Below are positions 45,359 to 54,965 of a DNA stretch of 64,000 bases, in pieces. A program made the position numbers and the translations under genes. A model generated the notes under the pieces. That model worked only from the letters and a program-made list of their open reading frames with translations, made no database searches and was not told where the DNA came from. The stretch is taken from NCBI RefSeq assembly GCF_002236115.1, contig NZ_NIWT01000005.1:558001-622000 (forward strand), read 5' to 3'. The stretch is from Pseudomonas jessenii (lineage in GTDB: Bacteria > Pseudomonadota > Gammaproteobacteria > Pseudomonadales > Pseudomonadaceae). The number at the start of each line of letters is the position of its first letter. Position 1 is the first letter of the stretch.

Positions 45359-46228
45359 TTAATGGTTTTCTTCGTGCGCCATCGACAGGTAGACGATGGT
45401 CAACATCATGAAGATGAACGCCTGCAGGGTGATGATCAGGATGTGGAACACAGCCCACGCCCACTGCAGAACAACGCCCAGGCCACTAAGCCAGAGCAGA
45501 CCGCTGCCGAACATCACAGCAATCAGAATGAAGACCAGCTCGCCGGCGTACATGTTGCCGAACAGACGCAGAGCCAGGGAGATCGGCTTGGCGATCAGGG
45601 TTACGAATTCCAGCAGGAAGTTCACCGGAATCAGCAGGGCCTGAACGAAGATGTTCTTGCTGCCGAACGGGTGCAGGGTCAGCTCGCCGATGAAGCCGCC
45701 GAGGCCCTTGACCTTGATGCTGTAGAAAATGATCAGAGCGAAAACCGAGAACGCCATGCCCAAGGTCGCGTTCGGGTCGGTGGTCGACACGGCGCGGAAC
45801 GGGATGTGTGCATCGCCGGAGATCCACATGGCTACTTGAGGAATCCAGTCGACCGGTACCAGGTCGACGGCGTTCATCAGGAACACCCAGACGAAGATGG
45901 TCAGTGCCAGCGGTGCAATCACCGGGCTACGGCCATGGAAGCTGTCTTTCACGCTGCCATCGACGAATTCGACCAATACTTCAACGAAGTTCTGCAAAGC
46001 ACCAGGCTGACCGGAAGTCGCTTTCTTGGCCGCCATGCGGAAAAGAAGAACGAAGATCAGACCCAATGCGACCGACCAGCCGAGAGTATCGACGTGGAAA
46101 GCCCAGAAGCCCATTTCTTTGGCTTCTGCTGCGGTGTGGGCAAAGCCCCAGCCGCCGGTAGGGTGCTGACCGAAGGTCAGGTTCTGCAAGTGGTGCTGGA
46201 TATAGCCCGAAGCGGTTGTTTCTGCCAT
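45359..46228 (-). CDS. atpB: ATP synthase a subunit
   Basis: The 289-residue Fo channel subunit with about six membrane helices. The essential arginine is in SLALRLFGNMYAGELV. An N-terminal extension (about 45 residues) before the first helix is normal for pseudomonads. It lies 16 bp behind atpI. Confidence 0.97.
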   Translation of the reverse strand: MAETTASGYIQHHLQNLTFGQHPTGGWGFAHTAAEAKEMGFWAFHVDTLGWSVALGLIFVLLFRMAAKKATSGQPGALQNFVEVLVEFVDGSVKDSFHGRSPVIAPLALTIFVWVFLMNAVDLVPVDWIPQVAMWISGDAHIPFRAVSTTDPNATLGMAFSVFALIIFYSIKVKGLGGFIGELTLHPFGSKNIFVQALLIPVNFLLEFVTLIAKPISLALRLFGNMYAGELVFILIAVMFGSGLLWLSGLGVVLQWAWAVFHILIITLQAFIFMMLTIVYLSMAHEENH

Positions 46229-46244
46229 GGTTGCCTCAAACGCC

Positions 46245-46652
46245 CTAAGGTCTCGAAAGTCTTGTTCTCATCAGCAGGGGAGCGAACCAGCTGACCGACT
46301 GAGTCAGCACGAAGGCACCGAATACTGCAATCGGCGCCAGTGGCTTCACACCTGCAAACACCAGTGCAAACAGCACTGCCGTCAAAATCAGTTTGCCTGC
46401 CTCGCCGGCATAAAAAGACCGGACGATGGACTGGGCTGCTCGGGCGCCGGAAAACCGAAATGCCCTGTGAGCGAAATAAATATTGGGTAGCAAGGCTATC
46501 AGGCCTCCGCAGAGTCCCGAGTACCCGGCAACGACTCCATATCGGTACCAGAGCGCCAAAGCGGCGATCAGCAACACGACAAATTGAGCCATTAACACCG
46601 GAAAAACTGCCAGGCGATGGAAGGGCAGGCGGTTTGGCGTGCGGGTTTCCAT
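46245..46652 (-). CDS. atpI: ATP synthase assembly protein AtpI
   Basis: A 135-residue membrane protein with four helices, the first gene of the atp operon. It begins METRTPNRLPFHRLAVFPVLMAQ; the GTG one codon upstream is not used here. It has the family motif GGLIALLPNIYFAHRAF. It assists c-ring assembly but is not part of the final enzyme. Confidence 0.9.
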   Translation of the reverse strand: METRTPNRLPFHRLAVFPVLMAQFVVLLIAALALWYRYGVVAGYSGLCGGLIALLPNIYFAHRAFRFSGARAAQSIVRSFYAGEAGKLILTAVLFALVFAGVKPLAPIAVFGAFVLTQSVSWFAPLLMRTRLSRP

Positions 46653-46729
46653 CACTTTTACTCCCCAATGGTCGGCTGCCGAAATTCAATAACTTGGCAT
46701 AATTTGTGCCGACAAAATGCGCGCAGAGT

Positions 46730-46751
46730 ATAGGGGCGGTTCTGCCCCTAT
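46730..46751. terminator. Hairpin behind parB
   Basis: ATAGGGGC-GGTTCT-GCCCCTAT lies 50 bp beyond the parB stop in the parB-atpI gap. The stem is good but no clear T-run follows. Confidence 0.45.
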
Positions 46752-46800
46752 TCAACTGTCAGGTAGTGATTTCCGACTGCGCGCTACATGAGGAAATGTT

Positions 46801-47673
46801 TCAGCGGATATGTGCAAGTACGCCTTGAAGCTCATCCAGTGAGTTGTAGCCAATCACCAACTGCCCTTTACCCTTCTTACCGTGGCGGATCTGCACCGCA
46901 GAGCCTAGGCGCTCGGCCAGGCGCTGTTCGAGACGGGCGATATCCGGGTCCGGTTTTGCCGCTTCCACAGGCTCCGGTTTACCACTCAACCACTGGCGAA
47001 CCAGTGCCTCGGTTTGGCGCACGGTCAGCCCGCGTGCGACAACATGTCGCGCCCCTTCAACCTGTTGAATTTCCGGCAAACCGAGCAAAGCACGGGCATG
47101 ACCCATTTCCAGGTCGCCGTGGGACAACATGGTCTTGATGACTTCCGGCAAGGAAATCAGGCGCAACAGGTTGGCCACGGTCACCCGGGACTTGCCCACA
47201 GCCTCGGCCACCTGTTGCTGGGTCAGCTGGAACTCCTGCTGCAACCGCTGCAGGGCCACCGCTTCTTCAATCGGGTTCAGGTCTTCGCGCTGAATGTTCT
47301 CGATCAGCGCGATGGCGATCGCGGTTTCATCGGGTACATCGCGAACCATTGCCGGGATGGTTTCCTGCCCGGCTTGCTGGCTGGCGCGCCAGCGGCGTTC
47401 GCCGGCAATGATTTCAAAGCGGCCGCTGCCGATCGGGCGAACCACGATGGGCTGCATGACGCCCTGGGCCTTGATCGATTGCGCCAGCTCTTCGAGCGCC
47501 TGCGGATCCATGTCACGACGCGGCTGGTACTTGCCGCGCTGGAGCAGATCCAGGGGGAGATGTTGCAGCTCACGCTGATCGGCTTGCGCCGCTTGTTCTT
47601 CCAGCGAGCTGACAGTCGGACCACTCAACAGAGCATCCAGTCCACGTCCGAGACCTCGTTTCTTGACGGCCAT
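46801..47673 (-). CDS. parB: Chromosome partitioning protein ParB
   Basis: A 290-residue CTP-dependent DNA clamp that loads at parS. It has the N-terminal KKRGLGRGLDALL, the CTP-binding ParB/Srx domain with GERRWRAS (about residues 93-100), a helix-turn-helix (QQQVAEAVGKSRVTVANLLRLI) and a C-terminal dimerisation domain. It lies nine bases behind parA. Four parS-like targets are in the window (5422, 16502, 59182, 59812). Confidence 0.97.
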   Translation of the reverse strand: MAVKKRGLGRGLDALLSGPTVSSLEEQAAQADQRELQHLPLDLLQRGKYQPRRDMDPQALEELAQSIKAQGVMQPIVVRPIGSGRFEIIAGERRWRASQQAGQETIPAMVRDVPDETAIAIALIENIQREDLNPIEEAVALQRLQQEFQLTQQQVAEAVGKSRVTVANLLRLISLPEVIKTMLSHGDLEMGHARALLGLPEIQQVEGARHVVARGLTVRQTEALVRQWLSGKPEPVEAAKPDPDIARLEQRLAERLGSAVQIRHGKKGKGQLVIGYNSLDELQGVLAHIR

Positions 47674-47682
47674 GGGGATTCC

Positions 47683-48480
47683 TTAAGTTGCCTGAGCAGC
47701 GGCGATGCGTGAGTTTTTGCGTTGACGACGAACCATTTCGCCCGCCAATGCCAGGTAGGCAACGGCGCCTCGCGAAGCTTTGTCGTACGCCAGCGCCGGC
47801 ATGCCGTAGCTTGGCGCTTCGGCCAGACGGATATTGCGCGGAATGACGGTGTCGTAGAGCTGCTCGCCGAAGTGTTCCTTGAGCTGCGCCGAGACATCGT
47901 TCATCAGGCTCAGGCGTGGGTCGTACATCGTACGCAGCAGGCCTTCGACCTTGAGGTTCGGGTTCAGCAGTTCAGAGATACGCTTGATGTTATCCACAAG
48001 GTCGCTCAAGCCTTCGAGTGCGAAGTACTCGCACTGCATGGGGATAATGACCCCGTCAGCGGCAACCAGTGCGTTCAAGGTCAGCATCGACAGCGACGGC
48101 GGGCAGTCGATCAGGATGTAATCGTAGTTTTCCCGGATCGGCGCCAGCGCGCTGCGCAGACGGCTTTCCTTCATCTGCATTTCCAGCAGCACCACTTCGG
48201 CCGCGGTGAGATCGCGGTTGGCCGGCAACAGCTGGTAACCACCGTGTTCGGAGAAGTGCATGGCCTGGGCCAGATCACATTCTCCGATCAGCAGGTCGTA
48301 GACCGAGTTTTCCAGGCCATGTTTATCCACACCGCTACCCATGGTGGCGTTGCCCTGTGGATCAAGATCGATCAACAGCACCCGGCGCTTGGTCGCGACC
48401 AGGGATGCTGCGAGGTTGATGCAGGTGGTGGTTTTGCCCACGCCACCCTTTTGGTTCGCAATCGCGAATACCTTAGCCAT
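47683..48480 (-). CDS. parA: Chromosome partitioning ATPase ParA
   Basis: A 265-residue Walker-type ATPase that moves ParB-parS complexes. The deviant Walker A is KGGVGKTTT (about residues 10-18), Walker A' is LLIDLDPQGNATMG and Walker B is YILIDCPPSL. The start is MAKVFAIANQ; a start six codons upstream is less likely. It is in one transcript with rsmG and parB. Confidence 0.97.
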   Translation of the reverse strand: MAKVFAIANQKGGVGKTTTCINLAASLVATKRRVLLIDLDPQGNATMGSGVDKHGLENSVYDLLIGECDLAQAMHFSEHGGYQLLPANRDLTAAEVVLLEMQMKESRLRSALAPIRENYDYILIDCPPSLSMLTLNALVAADGVIIPMQCEYFALEGLSDLVDNIKRISELLNPNLKVEGLLRTMYDPRLSLMNDVSAQLKEHFGEQLYDTVIPRNIRLAEAPSYGMPALAYDKASRGAVAYLALAGEMVRRQRKNSRIAAAQAT

Positions 48481-48498
48481 TCTTGCTTGTGTTCCCAA

Positions 48499-49143
48499 TC
48501 ATGCCGTGCGGCGCAGTATCAGCAGATGGCGTTGGCCTTGGCAACCAGGTACGGCCAGGGCGTGTTCGCTATCGAGGTGGAAGTCTGCCGGCAATGCTAC
48601 CAGCTCATCGGCCGGATGAACGCCCTTCATTGCCAGCCAGCGTGTTTCGCTATCGCCGAGGTGGCGCGTCCAGTTACTGAAGTTCTCCATGCTGCTGAAC
48701 GCCCGGGAAATGATTCCGTTGAAGGGCTGTGCAGGCTGGAAGGCTTCGACGCGACTGTGGATAACTTGCAGGTTATCCAGTTTGAGTTCGAGTTTGACCT
48801 GGGTCAGGAAGCGGGTTTTCTTGCCGTTGCTGTCCAGGCAAGTCACTTGCGACTCTGGAAACAGGATGGCCAACGGAATGCCCGGCATACCACCGCCGCT
48901 GCCAACGTCCAGCCACCGGCCGTTTTCGACGAACGACATCACGCTCAAACTATCGAGCAAGTGGCGGGAGACCATCTCGTCCGGATCGCGTACCGCGGTC
49001 AGGTTGTAAGCCTTGTTCCATTTTATCAACAGGGACAGATAACCCAGCAGCTGCGCGTGCTGGGTTTCTGTCAGCATGACACCGAGCTGGCGAGCACCTG
49101 TGGATAACTCTTCTGCGTGTTGCGGAGTGACCAACGAACTCAA
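48499..49143 (-). CDS. rsmG: 16S rRNA (guanine527-N7)-methyltransferase RsmG
   Basis: A 214-residue SAM-dependent methyltransferase (formerly GidB). It has KWNKAYNLTAVRDPDEMVSRHLLDSL and the SAM motif WLDVGSGGGMPGIPLAI. It overlaps the mnmG stop by four bases and lies 18 bp before parA. Confidence 0.97.
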   Translation of the reverse strand: MSSLVTPQHAEELSTGARQLGVMLTETQHAQLLGYLSLLIKWNKAYNLTAVRDPDEMVSRHLLDSLSVMSFVENGRWLDVGSGGGMPGIPLAILFPESQVTCLDSNGKKTRFLTQVKLELKLDNLQVIHSRVEAFQPAQPFNGIISRAFSSMENFSNWTRHLGDSETRWLAMKGVHPADELVALPADFHLDSEHALAVPGCQGQRHLLILRRTA

Positions 49144-51041
49144 GCGCTTTGCTCCAACTGACGGCCCGCGCCGCGTTTTTTCAAATGAATCATCAACAGC
49201 GAAATGGCTGCCGGCGTAACGCCCGGTATACGCGAGGCCTGGCCCAAGGTTTCTGGACGGGTCGCGCCGAGCTTGCTCTGGATCTCCTTGGAGAGACCGG
49301 AAATATTCGTGTAATCGATATCCACAGGCAGTTTGGTGTCTTCGCTGGCGCGCAAGCGGGCGATTTCATCCTGTTGACGATCGATGTAACCGGCGTATTT
49401 GGTCTTGATTTCGACCTGTTCGGCGACCTGTGGATCGTCTGCCCCGCCACCGGTCACTTCGATCAGACCAGCGTAGTCGATTTCCGGACGGCTCAAGAGG
49501 TTGAGCAGGTTGTATTCGTGAGTCAGTGGCGTGCCGAATTTTTCGGCGATGGCATCGCCCTGTTCGGTACCCGGGCGTACCCAGGTACTTTTCAGGCGCT
49601 GCTCTTCCAGTTCGATGCTTTCGCGTTTTTTGCAGAAAGCCGCCCAGCGCACGTCATCCACCAGACCCAGTTCGCGACCTTTTTCGGTCAAACGCAGGTC
49701 GGCGTTGTCCTCGCGCAGAATCAGGCGGTACTCGGCACGGGAAGTGAACATGCGGTACGGCTCTTGGGTACCGAGGGTGATCAGGTCGTCGACCAGCACG
49801 CCGATATAGGCCTCGTCGCGACGCGGGCACCAAGCCTCTTTGCCTTGCGCACGCAGTGCAGCGTTGGTCCCGGCGAGCAAACCCTGGGCACCGGCTTCTT
49901 CGTAACCGGTTGTGCCGTTGATTTGCCCGGCGAAGAACAAGCCGCCGATGACTTTGGTCTCCAGGCTGTATTTCAAATCGCGTGGATCGAAGTAGTCGTA
50001 CTCGATCGCGTAGCCCGGACGCACGATGTGCGCGTTTTCCATGCCGCGGATCGATTGCACGATCTGCAATTGCACGTCGAACGGCAAGCTTGTGGATATC
50101 CCGTTCGGATACAGCTCATGGGTGGTCAAACCTTCCGGTTCGATAAACACCTGATGGCTTTCCTTGTCGGCGAAGCGATGGATCTTGTCTTCGATCGACG
50201 GGCAATAACGCGGGCCGATCCCTTCGATCTCACCGGCAGCGGAATACATCGGCGAACGGTCGAGGTTCGCGGCAATGATTTCGTGGGTGCGCGCATTCGT
50301 GTGGGTAATCCAGCAGCTGACTTGCTTAGGATGCTGCTCTTTTGACCCCATGAACGACATCACCGGGATAGGCGTATCACCCGGTTGCTCGGACATCACC
50401 GAGAAATCCACAGACCGACCGTCGATACGTGGCGGAGTACCGGTTTTCAAACGCCCTACGCGCAATGGCAGTTCACGCAGACGGTGAGCCAGCGCGATCG
50501 ATGGCGGATCACCGGCGCGACCGCCGGAAAAATTCTGCAAACCGATGTGGATAAGTCCACCGAGGAACGTACCGGTGGTCAACACCACGGAATCAGCGAA
50601 GAAACGCAGACCCATTTGGGTGACAACACCACGGACTTGTTCCTGCTCGACGATCAGATCGTCAGCGGCCTGTTGAAATATCCACAGGTTCGGCTGGTTC
50701 TCCAGGATTTCGCGGACAGCTGCCTTGTACAGAACCCGGTCTGCCTGCGCGCGGGTTGCTCGCACGGCCGGGCCTTTGCGGCTGTTCAATACGCGAAACT
50801 GGATACCGCCTTTATCGGTAGCCATGGCCATCGCGCCGCCGAGGGCGTCGATTTCCTTGACCAGGTGGCTTTTGCCGATCCCGCCAATGGCCGGATTGCA
50901 ACTCATGGCACCGAGGGTTTCCACGTTATGCGTCAGCAATAGGGTTTTAACTCCCATACGTGCTGAGGCCAGTGCTGCCTCGGTACCGGCATGACCGCCG
51001 CCGATGACGATCACTTCAAAACGGGAAGGGAAATCCACCAC
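49140..51041 (-). CDS. mnmG: tRNA uridine-5-carboxymethylaminomethyl modification enzyme MnmG
   Basis: A 633-residue FAD enzyme that acts with MnmE to place cmnm5 groups on the wobble uridine of tRNAs. The FAD motif GGGHAGTEAALASARMG is near the start (about residues 13-29). CNPAIGGIGKSHLVKEIDALGG and TGTFLGGLIHIG are family motifs. It lies between rsmG and the second origin-like region. Confidence 0.97.
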   Translation of the reverse strand: MVDFPSRFEVIVIGGGHAGTEAALASARMGVKTLLLTHNVETLGAMSCNPAIGGIGKSHLVKEIDALGGAMAMATDKGGIQFRVLNSRKGPAVRATRAQADRVLYKAAVREILENQPNLWIFQQAADDLIVEQEQVRGVVTQMGLRFFADSVVLTTGTFLGGLIHIGLQNFSGGRAGDPPSIALAHRLRELPLRVGRLKTGTPPRIDGRSVDFSVMSEQPGDTPIPVMSFMGSKEQHPKQVSCWITHTNARTHEIIAANLDRSPMYSAAGEIEGIGPRYCPSIEDKIHRFADKESHQVFIEPEGLTTHELYPNGISTSLPFDVQLQIVQSIRGMENAHIVRPGYAIEYDYFDPRDLKYSLETKVIGGLFFAGQINGTTGYEEAGAQGLLAGTNAALRAQGKEAWCPRRDEAYIGVLVDDLITLGTQEPYRMFTSRAEYRLILREDNADLRLTEKGRELGLVDDVRWAAFCKKRESIELEEQRLKSTWVRPGTEQGDAIAEKFGTPLTHEYNLLNLLSRPEIDYAGLIEVTGGGADDPQVAEQVEIKTKYAGYIDRQQDEIARLRASEDTKLPVDIDYTNISGLSKEIQSKLGATRPETLGQASRIPGVTPAAISLLMIHLKKRGAGRQLEQSA

Positions 51042-51154
51042 GCACCTCGTGCCTGCTTAAGTAGGTAATTCAGGAATAGTTTGAGCTCAGGTTTTTGGAC
51101 CTGGTCGACAAGTATAGGGACTTCGCCCTTCCTAAAGAACCCTTTGCACAAAAT

Positions 51155-51460
51155 TTAACCAGCTGTGGAAAAGTCGGAGTTATAGAAATTAAAAAGAAAG
51201 AAATTTATTAAATCTTTGTTTTTATGTTTATTTCTATGCACCTGCCTTTCTGTGGATAGATTGATACAGCCCTTTATTTTCAATGTGTACAGAGATTCAA
51301 AACCCTGTGTTCATGTGCCAATGAGGCCCTTGGATAACCGGTTTAAGCCTGTGGATGAAAGGGGTGGTTATCCACAGAGGTGGTTATGTCCAGTTTTCGA
51401 GGCCTGTTATCAACTGACCTTAGCCGCGGTTATTCACAGGGCTTAATCCACAGAAAAGTG
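51155..51460. other. Second origin-like region between mnmG and mnmE
   Basis: The 546-bp gap between mnmG and mnmE holds an AT-rich part (about 51155-51240) followed by a perfect DnaA box at 51368-51376 and near matches at 51251, 51350, 51430 and 51444. Blocks shared with oriC occur in the same order and spacing: TGTGGATA (51251), CAGCCCTT (51267) and TGTACAGAGA (51286), against 55737, 55753 and 55772. I see no convincing gene here. It resembles a duplicated or ancestral half of the origin. Confidence 0.65.
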
Positions 51461-51546
51461 CCGTTCGCTCGAAATTCGGGTGCAGGAATTCCGCTCAAGC
51501 AGACGAAGTCCGCTCGGCACTGGGAGTTTTTTCAGAAAAGGAGAGA

Positions 51547-51573
51547 ACAGACAGGCACGAATGGCCTGTCTGT
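51547..51573 (-). terminator. Terminator behind mnmE
   Basis: ACAGACAGGC and GCCTGTCTGT form a 10-bp stem just beyond the mnmE stop. On the minus strand the stem is followed by TTTTCTGAAAAAA, a modest T-run. Confidence 0.65.
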
Positions 51574-51587
51574 GAGTAACAGGAGGG

Positions 51588-52958
51588 CTACTTACCGATA
51601 CAGAAACTGGAAAAAATCCGCCCCAGCAGGTCATCGGAACTGAAAGCACCGGTGATTTCACCCAGCGACTGCTGAGCCTGGCGCAAATCCTCGGCTAACA
51701 ACTCGCCAGCACCGGCCAGGGTCAATTGGGCACGGCCATGCTCGAGGGCAGCACTGGCATGACGTAGCGCCTCAAGGTGTCGCCGGCGAGCGCTGAAGCT
51801 GCTTTCGGACGTTTGTTCATAGCCCATGCAGGCCTTGAGGTGATCACGCAGCAGCTCCAGCCCGACACCACCCGACTTGGCGCTCAGGCTGATGGTGACA
51901 TGGCCGTCCTGGCTGACCTCCAGCGCAATGGCTTCGCCCGTAAGATCGGCTTTGTTGCGGATCAGGGTGACTTTCGCGGGATCGGGACGGATTTCGAGAA
52001 ACTCCGGCCAGAGTGCGAAAGGATCGAGGGCTTCCGGTGCAGTGGCATCAACCACCAACAGTACCCGATCGGCTTCGCCGATAGCTTTCAAGGCACGCTC
52101 GACGCCGATTTTTTCCACATGATCATCGGTATCGCGCAGACCGGCGGTATCCACGACGTGCAGCGGCATGCCATCGATGTGGATATGTTCGCGAAGCACG
52201 TCACGGGTGGTGCCGGCAATTTCGGTCACGATCGCCGCTTCACGCCCGGCCAGGGCATTGAGCAGGCTGGATTTACCGGCATTCGGACGACCGGCAATGA
52301 CCACTGTCATGCCGTCACGCAGCAAGGCGCCCTGCCCGGCTTCGCGCATGACGGTGGATAACTCGTCGCGCACCTTGTCGAGCATGCTCAGGACGTGGCC
52401 ATCGGCGAGGAAGTCGATTTCCTCTTCCGGAAAATCGATGGCCGCTTCGACATAGATGCGCAAGCCGATCAATTGCTCGGTGAGGTTATGCACACGTGAC
52501 GAGAAAGCACCTTGCAGGGAGCGCAATGCGTTTCGCGCAGCCTGGGCAGAACTGGCTTCAATCAGGTCGGCAATGGCTTCGGCCTGGGCGAGGTCCAGTT
52601 TGTCGTTGAGGAAGGCGCGCTCACTGAATTCCCCCGGCCGGGCGAGACGGCAACCCAGTTCCAGGCAGCGCTTGAGCAACATATCCAGAACAATCGGACC
52701 GCCATGGCCTTGCAGCTCCAGCACATCTTCACCTGTGAACGAGTTCGGGCCGGGGAAATACAGGGCAATGCCCTGGTCCAGCACCTCGTCGTTTTCACTG
52801 AAAAACGGACCGTAGTGGGCAAATCGCGGCTTAAGCTCGCGACCGCTGAAGGCCTTGGCCGCAACGCTGGCCAACGGCCCGGAAATACGCACGATGCCTA
52901 CACCGCCGCGACCTTGAGCGGTGGCGACAGCTGCGATGGTTTCGCGAGGAACGCTCAT
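51588..52958 (-). CDS. mnmE: tRNA modification GTPase MnmE
   Basis: A 456-residue enzyme with an N-terminal folate-binding domain (RETIAAVATAQGRGGVGIVRISG), a central G domain (GRPNAGKSSLLNAL, DTAGLRDT, RNKADL) and the invariant C-terminal FCIGK. It works as a complex with MnmG. The start MSVPRETIAA is the usual one; an in-frame ATG six codons earlier is ignored. Confidence 0.97.
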   Translation of the reverse strand: MSVPRETIAAVATAQGRGGVGIVRISGPLASVAAKAFSGRELKPRFAHYGPFFSENDEVLDQGIALYFPGPNSFTGEDVLELQGHGGPIVLDMLLKRCLELGCRLARPGEFSERAFLNDKLDLAQAEAIADLIEASSAQAARNALRSLQGAFSSRVHNLTEQLIGLRIYVEAAIDFPEEEIDFLADGHVLSMLDKVRDELSTVMREAGQGALLRDGMTVVIAGRPNAGKSSLLNALAGREAAIVTEIAGTTRDVLREHIHIDGMPLHVVDTAGLRDTDDHVEKIGVERALKAIGEADRVLLVVDATAPEALDPFALWPEFLEIRPDPAKVTLIRNKADLTGEAIALEVSQDGHVTISLSAKSGGVGLELLRDHLKACMGYEQTSESSFSARRRHLEALRHASAALEHGRAQLTLAGAGELLAEDLRQAQQSLGEITGAFSSDDLLGRIFSSFCIGK

Positions 52959-52990
52959 AAACCGGTATCCAGACAAAAGTGACAGATAGC

Positions 52991-53015
52991 AAAACGCCCC
53001 ACTAGGGGGCGTTTT
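52991..53015. terminator. Terminator behind yidC
   Basis: AAAACGCCCC-ACTAG-GGGGCGTTTT, a strong stem with flanking A and T runs, lies 23 bp beyond the yidC stop and before mnmE. A perfect DnaA box sits at 53022-53030. Confidence 0.88.
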
Positions 53016-53037
53016 GAGTGGTTATCCACAGTGTAAA

Positions 53038-54717
53038 TCAGGCAGCTGCTTTAGCGGCCGCTTCGATTTTACGCGTGATGTACCACTGTTGTGCGATGGA
53101 CAGCACGTTGTTTACAACCCAGTACAGCACCAGACCGGCCGGGAACCACAGGAAGAAGAAGGTGAAGATGATAGGCATCAGCTTCATCACCTTGGCCTGC
53201 ATCGGATCCGGAGGAGTCGGGTTCAACTGCTGCTGGATGAACATGGTTGCGCCCATGATGATCGGCAGAATGAAGAACGGATCCTTGATCGACAGGTCAG
53301 TAATCCACAGCATGAACGGCGCTTGGCGCATTTCAACGCTTTCCAGCAGAACCCAGTACAGCGAGAGGAAAACCGGCATCTGCACGAGGATTGGCAAGCA
53401 ACCACCCAGCGGATTGATCTTCTCTTTCTTGTACAGTTCCATCATGGCTTGCGACATTTTCTGCCGGTCATCGCCATGTTGCTCTTTCAGCGCGGCCAGT
53501 TTCGGCGCCACTGCACGCATGCGCGCCATGGATTTGTAGCTGGCAGCCGACAGCGGGAAGAAGATCCCTTTGATCAGCATGGTCAGGAAGATGATCGACC
53601 AGCCCCAGTTACCCACAATGGCGTGGATGTGTTGCAGCAACCAGAAGATCGGTTGGGCGATGAACCACAGAATGCCGTAGTCGACCGTCAGTTCCAGACC
53701 TGGGGACAACTCTTTCAGCACAGCCTGGCTTTTCGGACCGGCGTACAGAACAGCGCTGGTCTCGGCCTTAGCACCCGGCGCAACACTCATCGATGGGCCG
53801 GTGTAGCCGATGATGTAGTTGCCTTTGCTGTCTTTACGGGTCTGGACGACGTTGTTTTCGCCCTTGGCCGGAATCCATGCGGTCACGAAGTAGTGCTGCA
53901 ACCAGGCAACCCAACCGCCTGTGACGGTTTCTTTCAGCGGCGCCTTGTCCATGTCCTTCATGGACACTTTCTTGTACGGCTCGGAACTTGTCCACAGGGC
54001 GGCGCCCAGGTAAGTCGCGGTGCCGGTAGCCGTAGTCGATGAAGGATCGGCGCTGGCGTCGCGCTTCAACTGGGCGAACATCGCACCATTCCAGGGCTGG
54101 GCGCTCTGGTTGTCGACCAGGTAGGAAACGGTTACGTCATACAGGCCGCGTTTCAGGGTGAAACGCTTGATGTAGTTGACGCCGTCTTTGCTGAACTTCA
54201 GGTCTACGACCAATTGGTCCTGACCGTCAGCCAGCTGATAAATCTTCTTCTCCGAGGAATAAACCGGACGACCGGCCGGATTTGCATCCGGACCGTTGGT
54301 GCCGATCAGACCGCTTTGCGCCAGATAAGTACGTTCGCCGCCGTTATCGAACAGCTGGAACGGAATTTCCGGGTGATCCTGACGACGCGGATACAGCGGC
54401 AGGGTCAACTGGGCAACATCGCCACCTTGTGGGTCGACAGCCAGGTCCAGTACATCCGTTTTGATCTGGATGAGGTCCTTGCTCACAGCCACCGGCGTTT
54501 CGGCAGGTGCGCTGGTGTCGCTTGCAGCACGTGGAATGTCGTCACTGGCAGAAGCGTTGGAGCCAGATGCCGTATCCGGCAGGCCCGATGCAGTCGTATT
54601 GGTGGCAACATTCTGAGTCGGCAGGGCAGCCTGGCCATAGTCCTGGTTCCATTTAAGAACCATAACGTAGGACACGATTGCCAGGGCGACGATCAGGATC
54701 GTGCGTTTGATATCCAT
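53038..54717 (-). CDS. yidC: Membrane protein insertase YidC
   Basis: A 559-residue Oxa1-family insertase. It has one N-terminal membrane helix, a large periplasmic P1 domain (about residues 60-340) and five C-terminal helices, including GWSIIFLTMLIKGIFFPLSAASYKSMARM with the conserved Arg/Lys groove region, and NPLGGCLPILVQMPVFLSLYWVL. It inserts proteins such as the Fo c and a subunits. It follows yidD by two bases. Confidence 0.97.
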   Translation of the reverse strand: MDIKRTILIVALAIVSYVMVLKWNQDYGQAALPTQNVATNTTASGLPDTASGSNASASDDIPRAASDTSAPAETPVAVSKDLIQIKTDVLDLAVDPQGGDVAQLTLPLYPRRQDHPEIPFQLFDNGGERTYLAQSGLIGTNGPDANPAGRPVYSSEKKIYQLADGQDQLVVDLKFSKDGVNYIKRFTLKRGLYDVTVSYLVDNQSAQPWNGAMFAQLKRDASADPSSTTATGTATYLGAALWTSSEPYKKVSMKDMDKAPLKETVTGGWVAWLQHYFVTAWIPAKGENNVVQTRKDSKGNYIIGYTGPSMSVAPGAKAETSAVLYAGPKSQAVLKELSPGLELTVDYGILWFIAQPIFWLLQHIHAIVGNWGWSIIFLTMLIKGIFFPLSAASYKSMARMRAVAPKLAALKEQHGDDRQKMSQAMMELYKKEKINPLGGCLPILVQMPVFLSLYWVLLESVEMRQAPFMLWITDLSIKDPFFILPIIMGATMFIQQQLNPTPPDPMQAKVMKLMPIIFTFFFLWFPAGLVLYWVVNNVLSIAQQWYITRKIEAAAKAAA

Positions 54718-54719
54718 GA

Positions 54720-54965
54720 TTACTCGGCCATCGAAGAAGAACGGGAGGTAGGGATAGGTGGAACCGGGTCATAACCACCGGGATTCCACGGATGACAGCG
54801 ACCTAAACGACGAAAGGTCAGCCAGCCACCGCGAAGAAGGCCATGATTTTCGATGGCTTCTAACGCGTAGCAGGAACAACTGGGGTAGAAACGACAGTGA
54901 CTGGCCATCAGGGGACTAATGGCATAGCGATAAAACTGGATCGGAACGAGTGCCAGTTTACGCAT
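54720..54965 (-). CDS. yidD: Membrane protein insertion efficiency factor YidD
   Basis: An 81-residue protein with the family motifs CRFYPSCSCYALEAIENHG and GRCHPWNPGGYDPVP and an amphipathic start. It overlaps the rnpA end by eight bases, as in most gammaproteobacteria. Confidence 0.95.
   Translation of the reverse strand: MRKLALVPIQFYRYAISPLMASHCRFYPSCSCYALEAIENHGLLRGGWLTFRRLGRCHPWNPGGYDPVPPIPTSRSSSMAE

Noticed and set aside
51216..51446. 76-codon open frame in the second origin-like region
   Set aside because: It runs through DnaA boxes, with no ribosome site and a non-protein-like composition.
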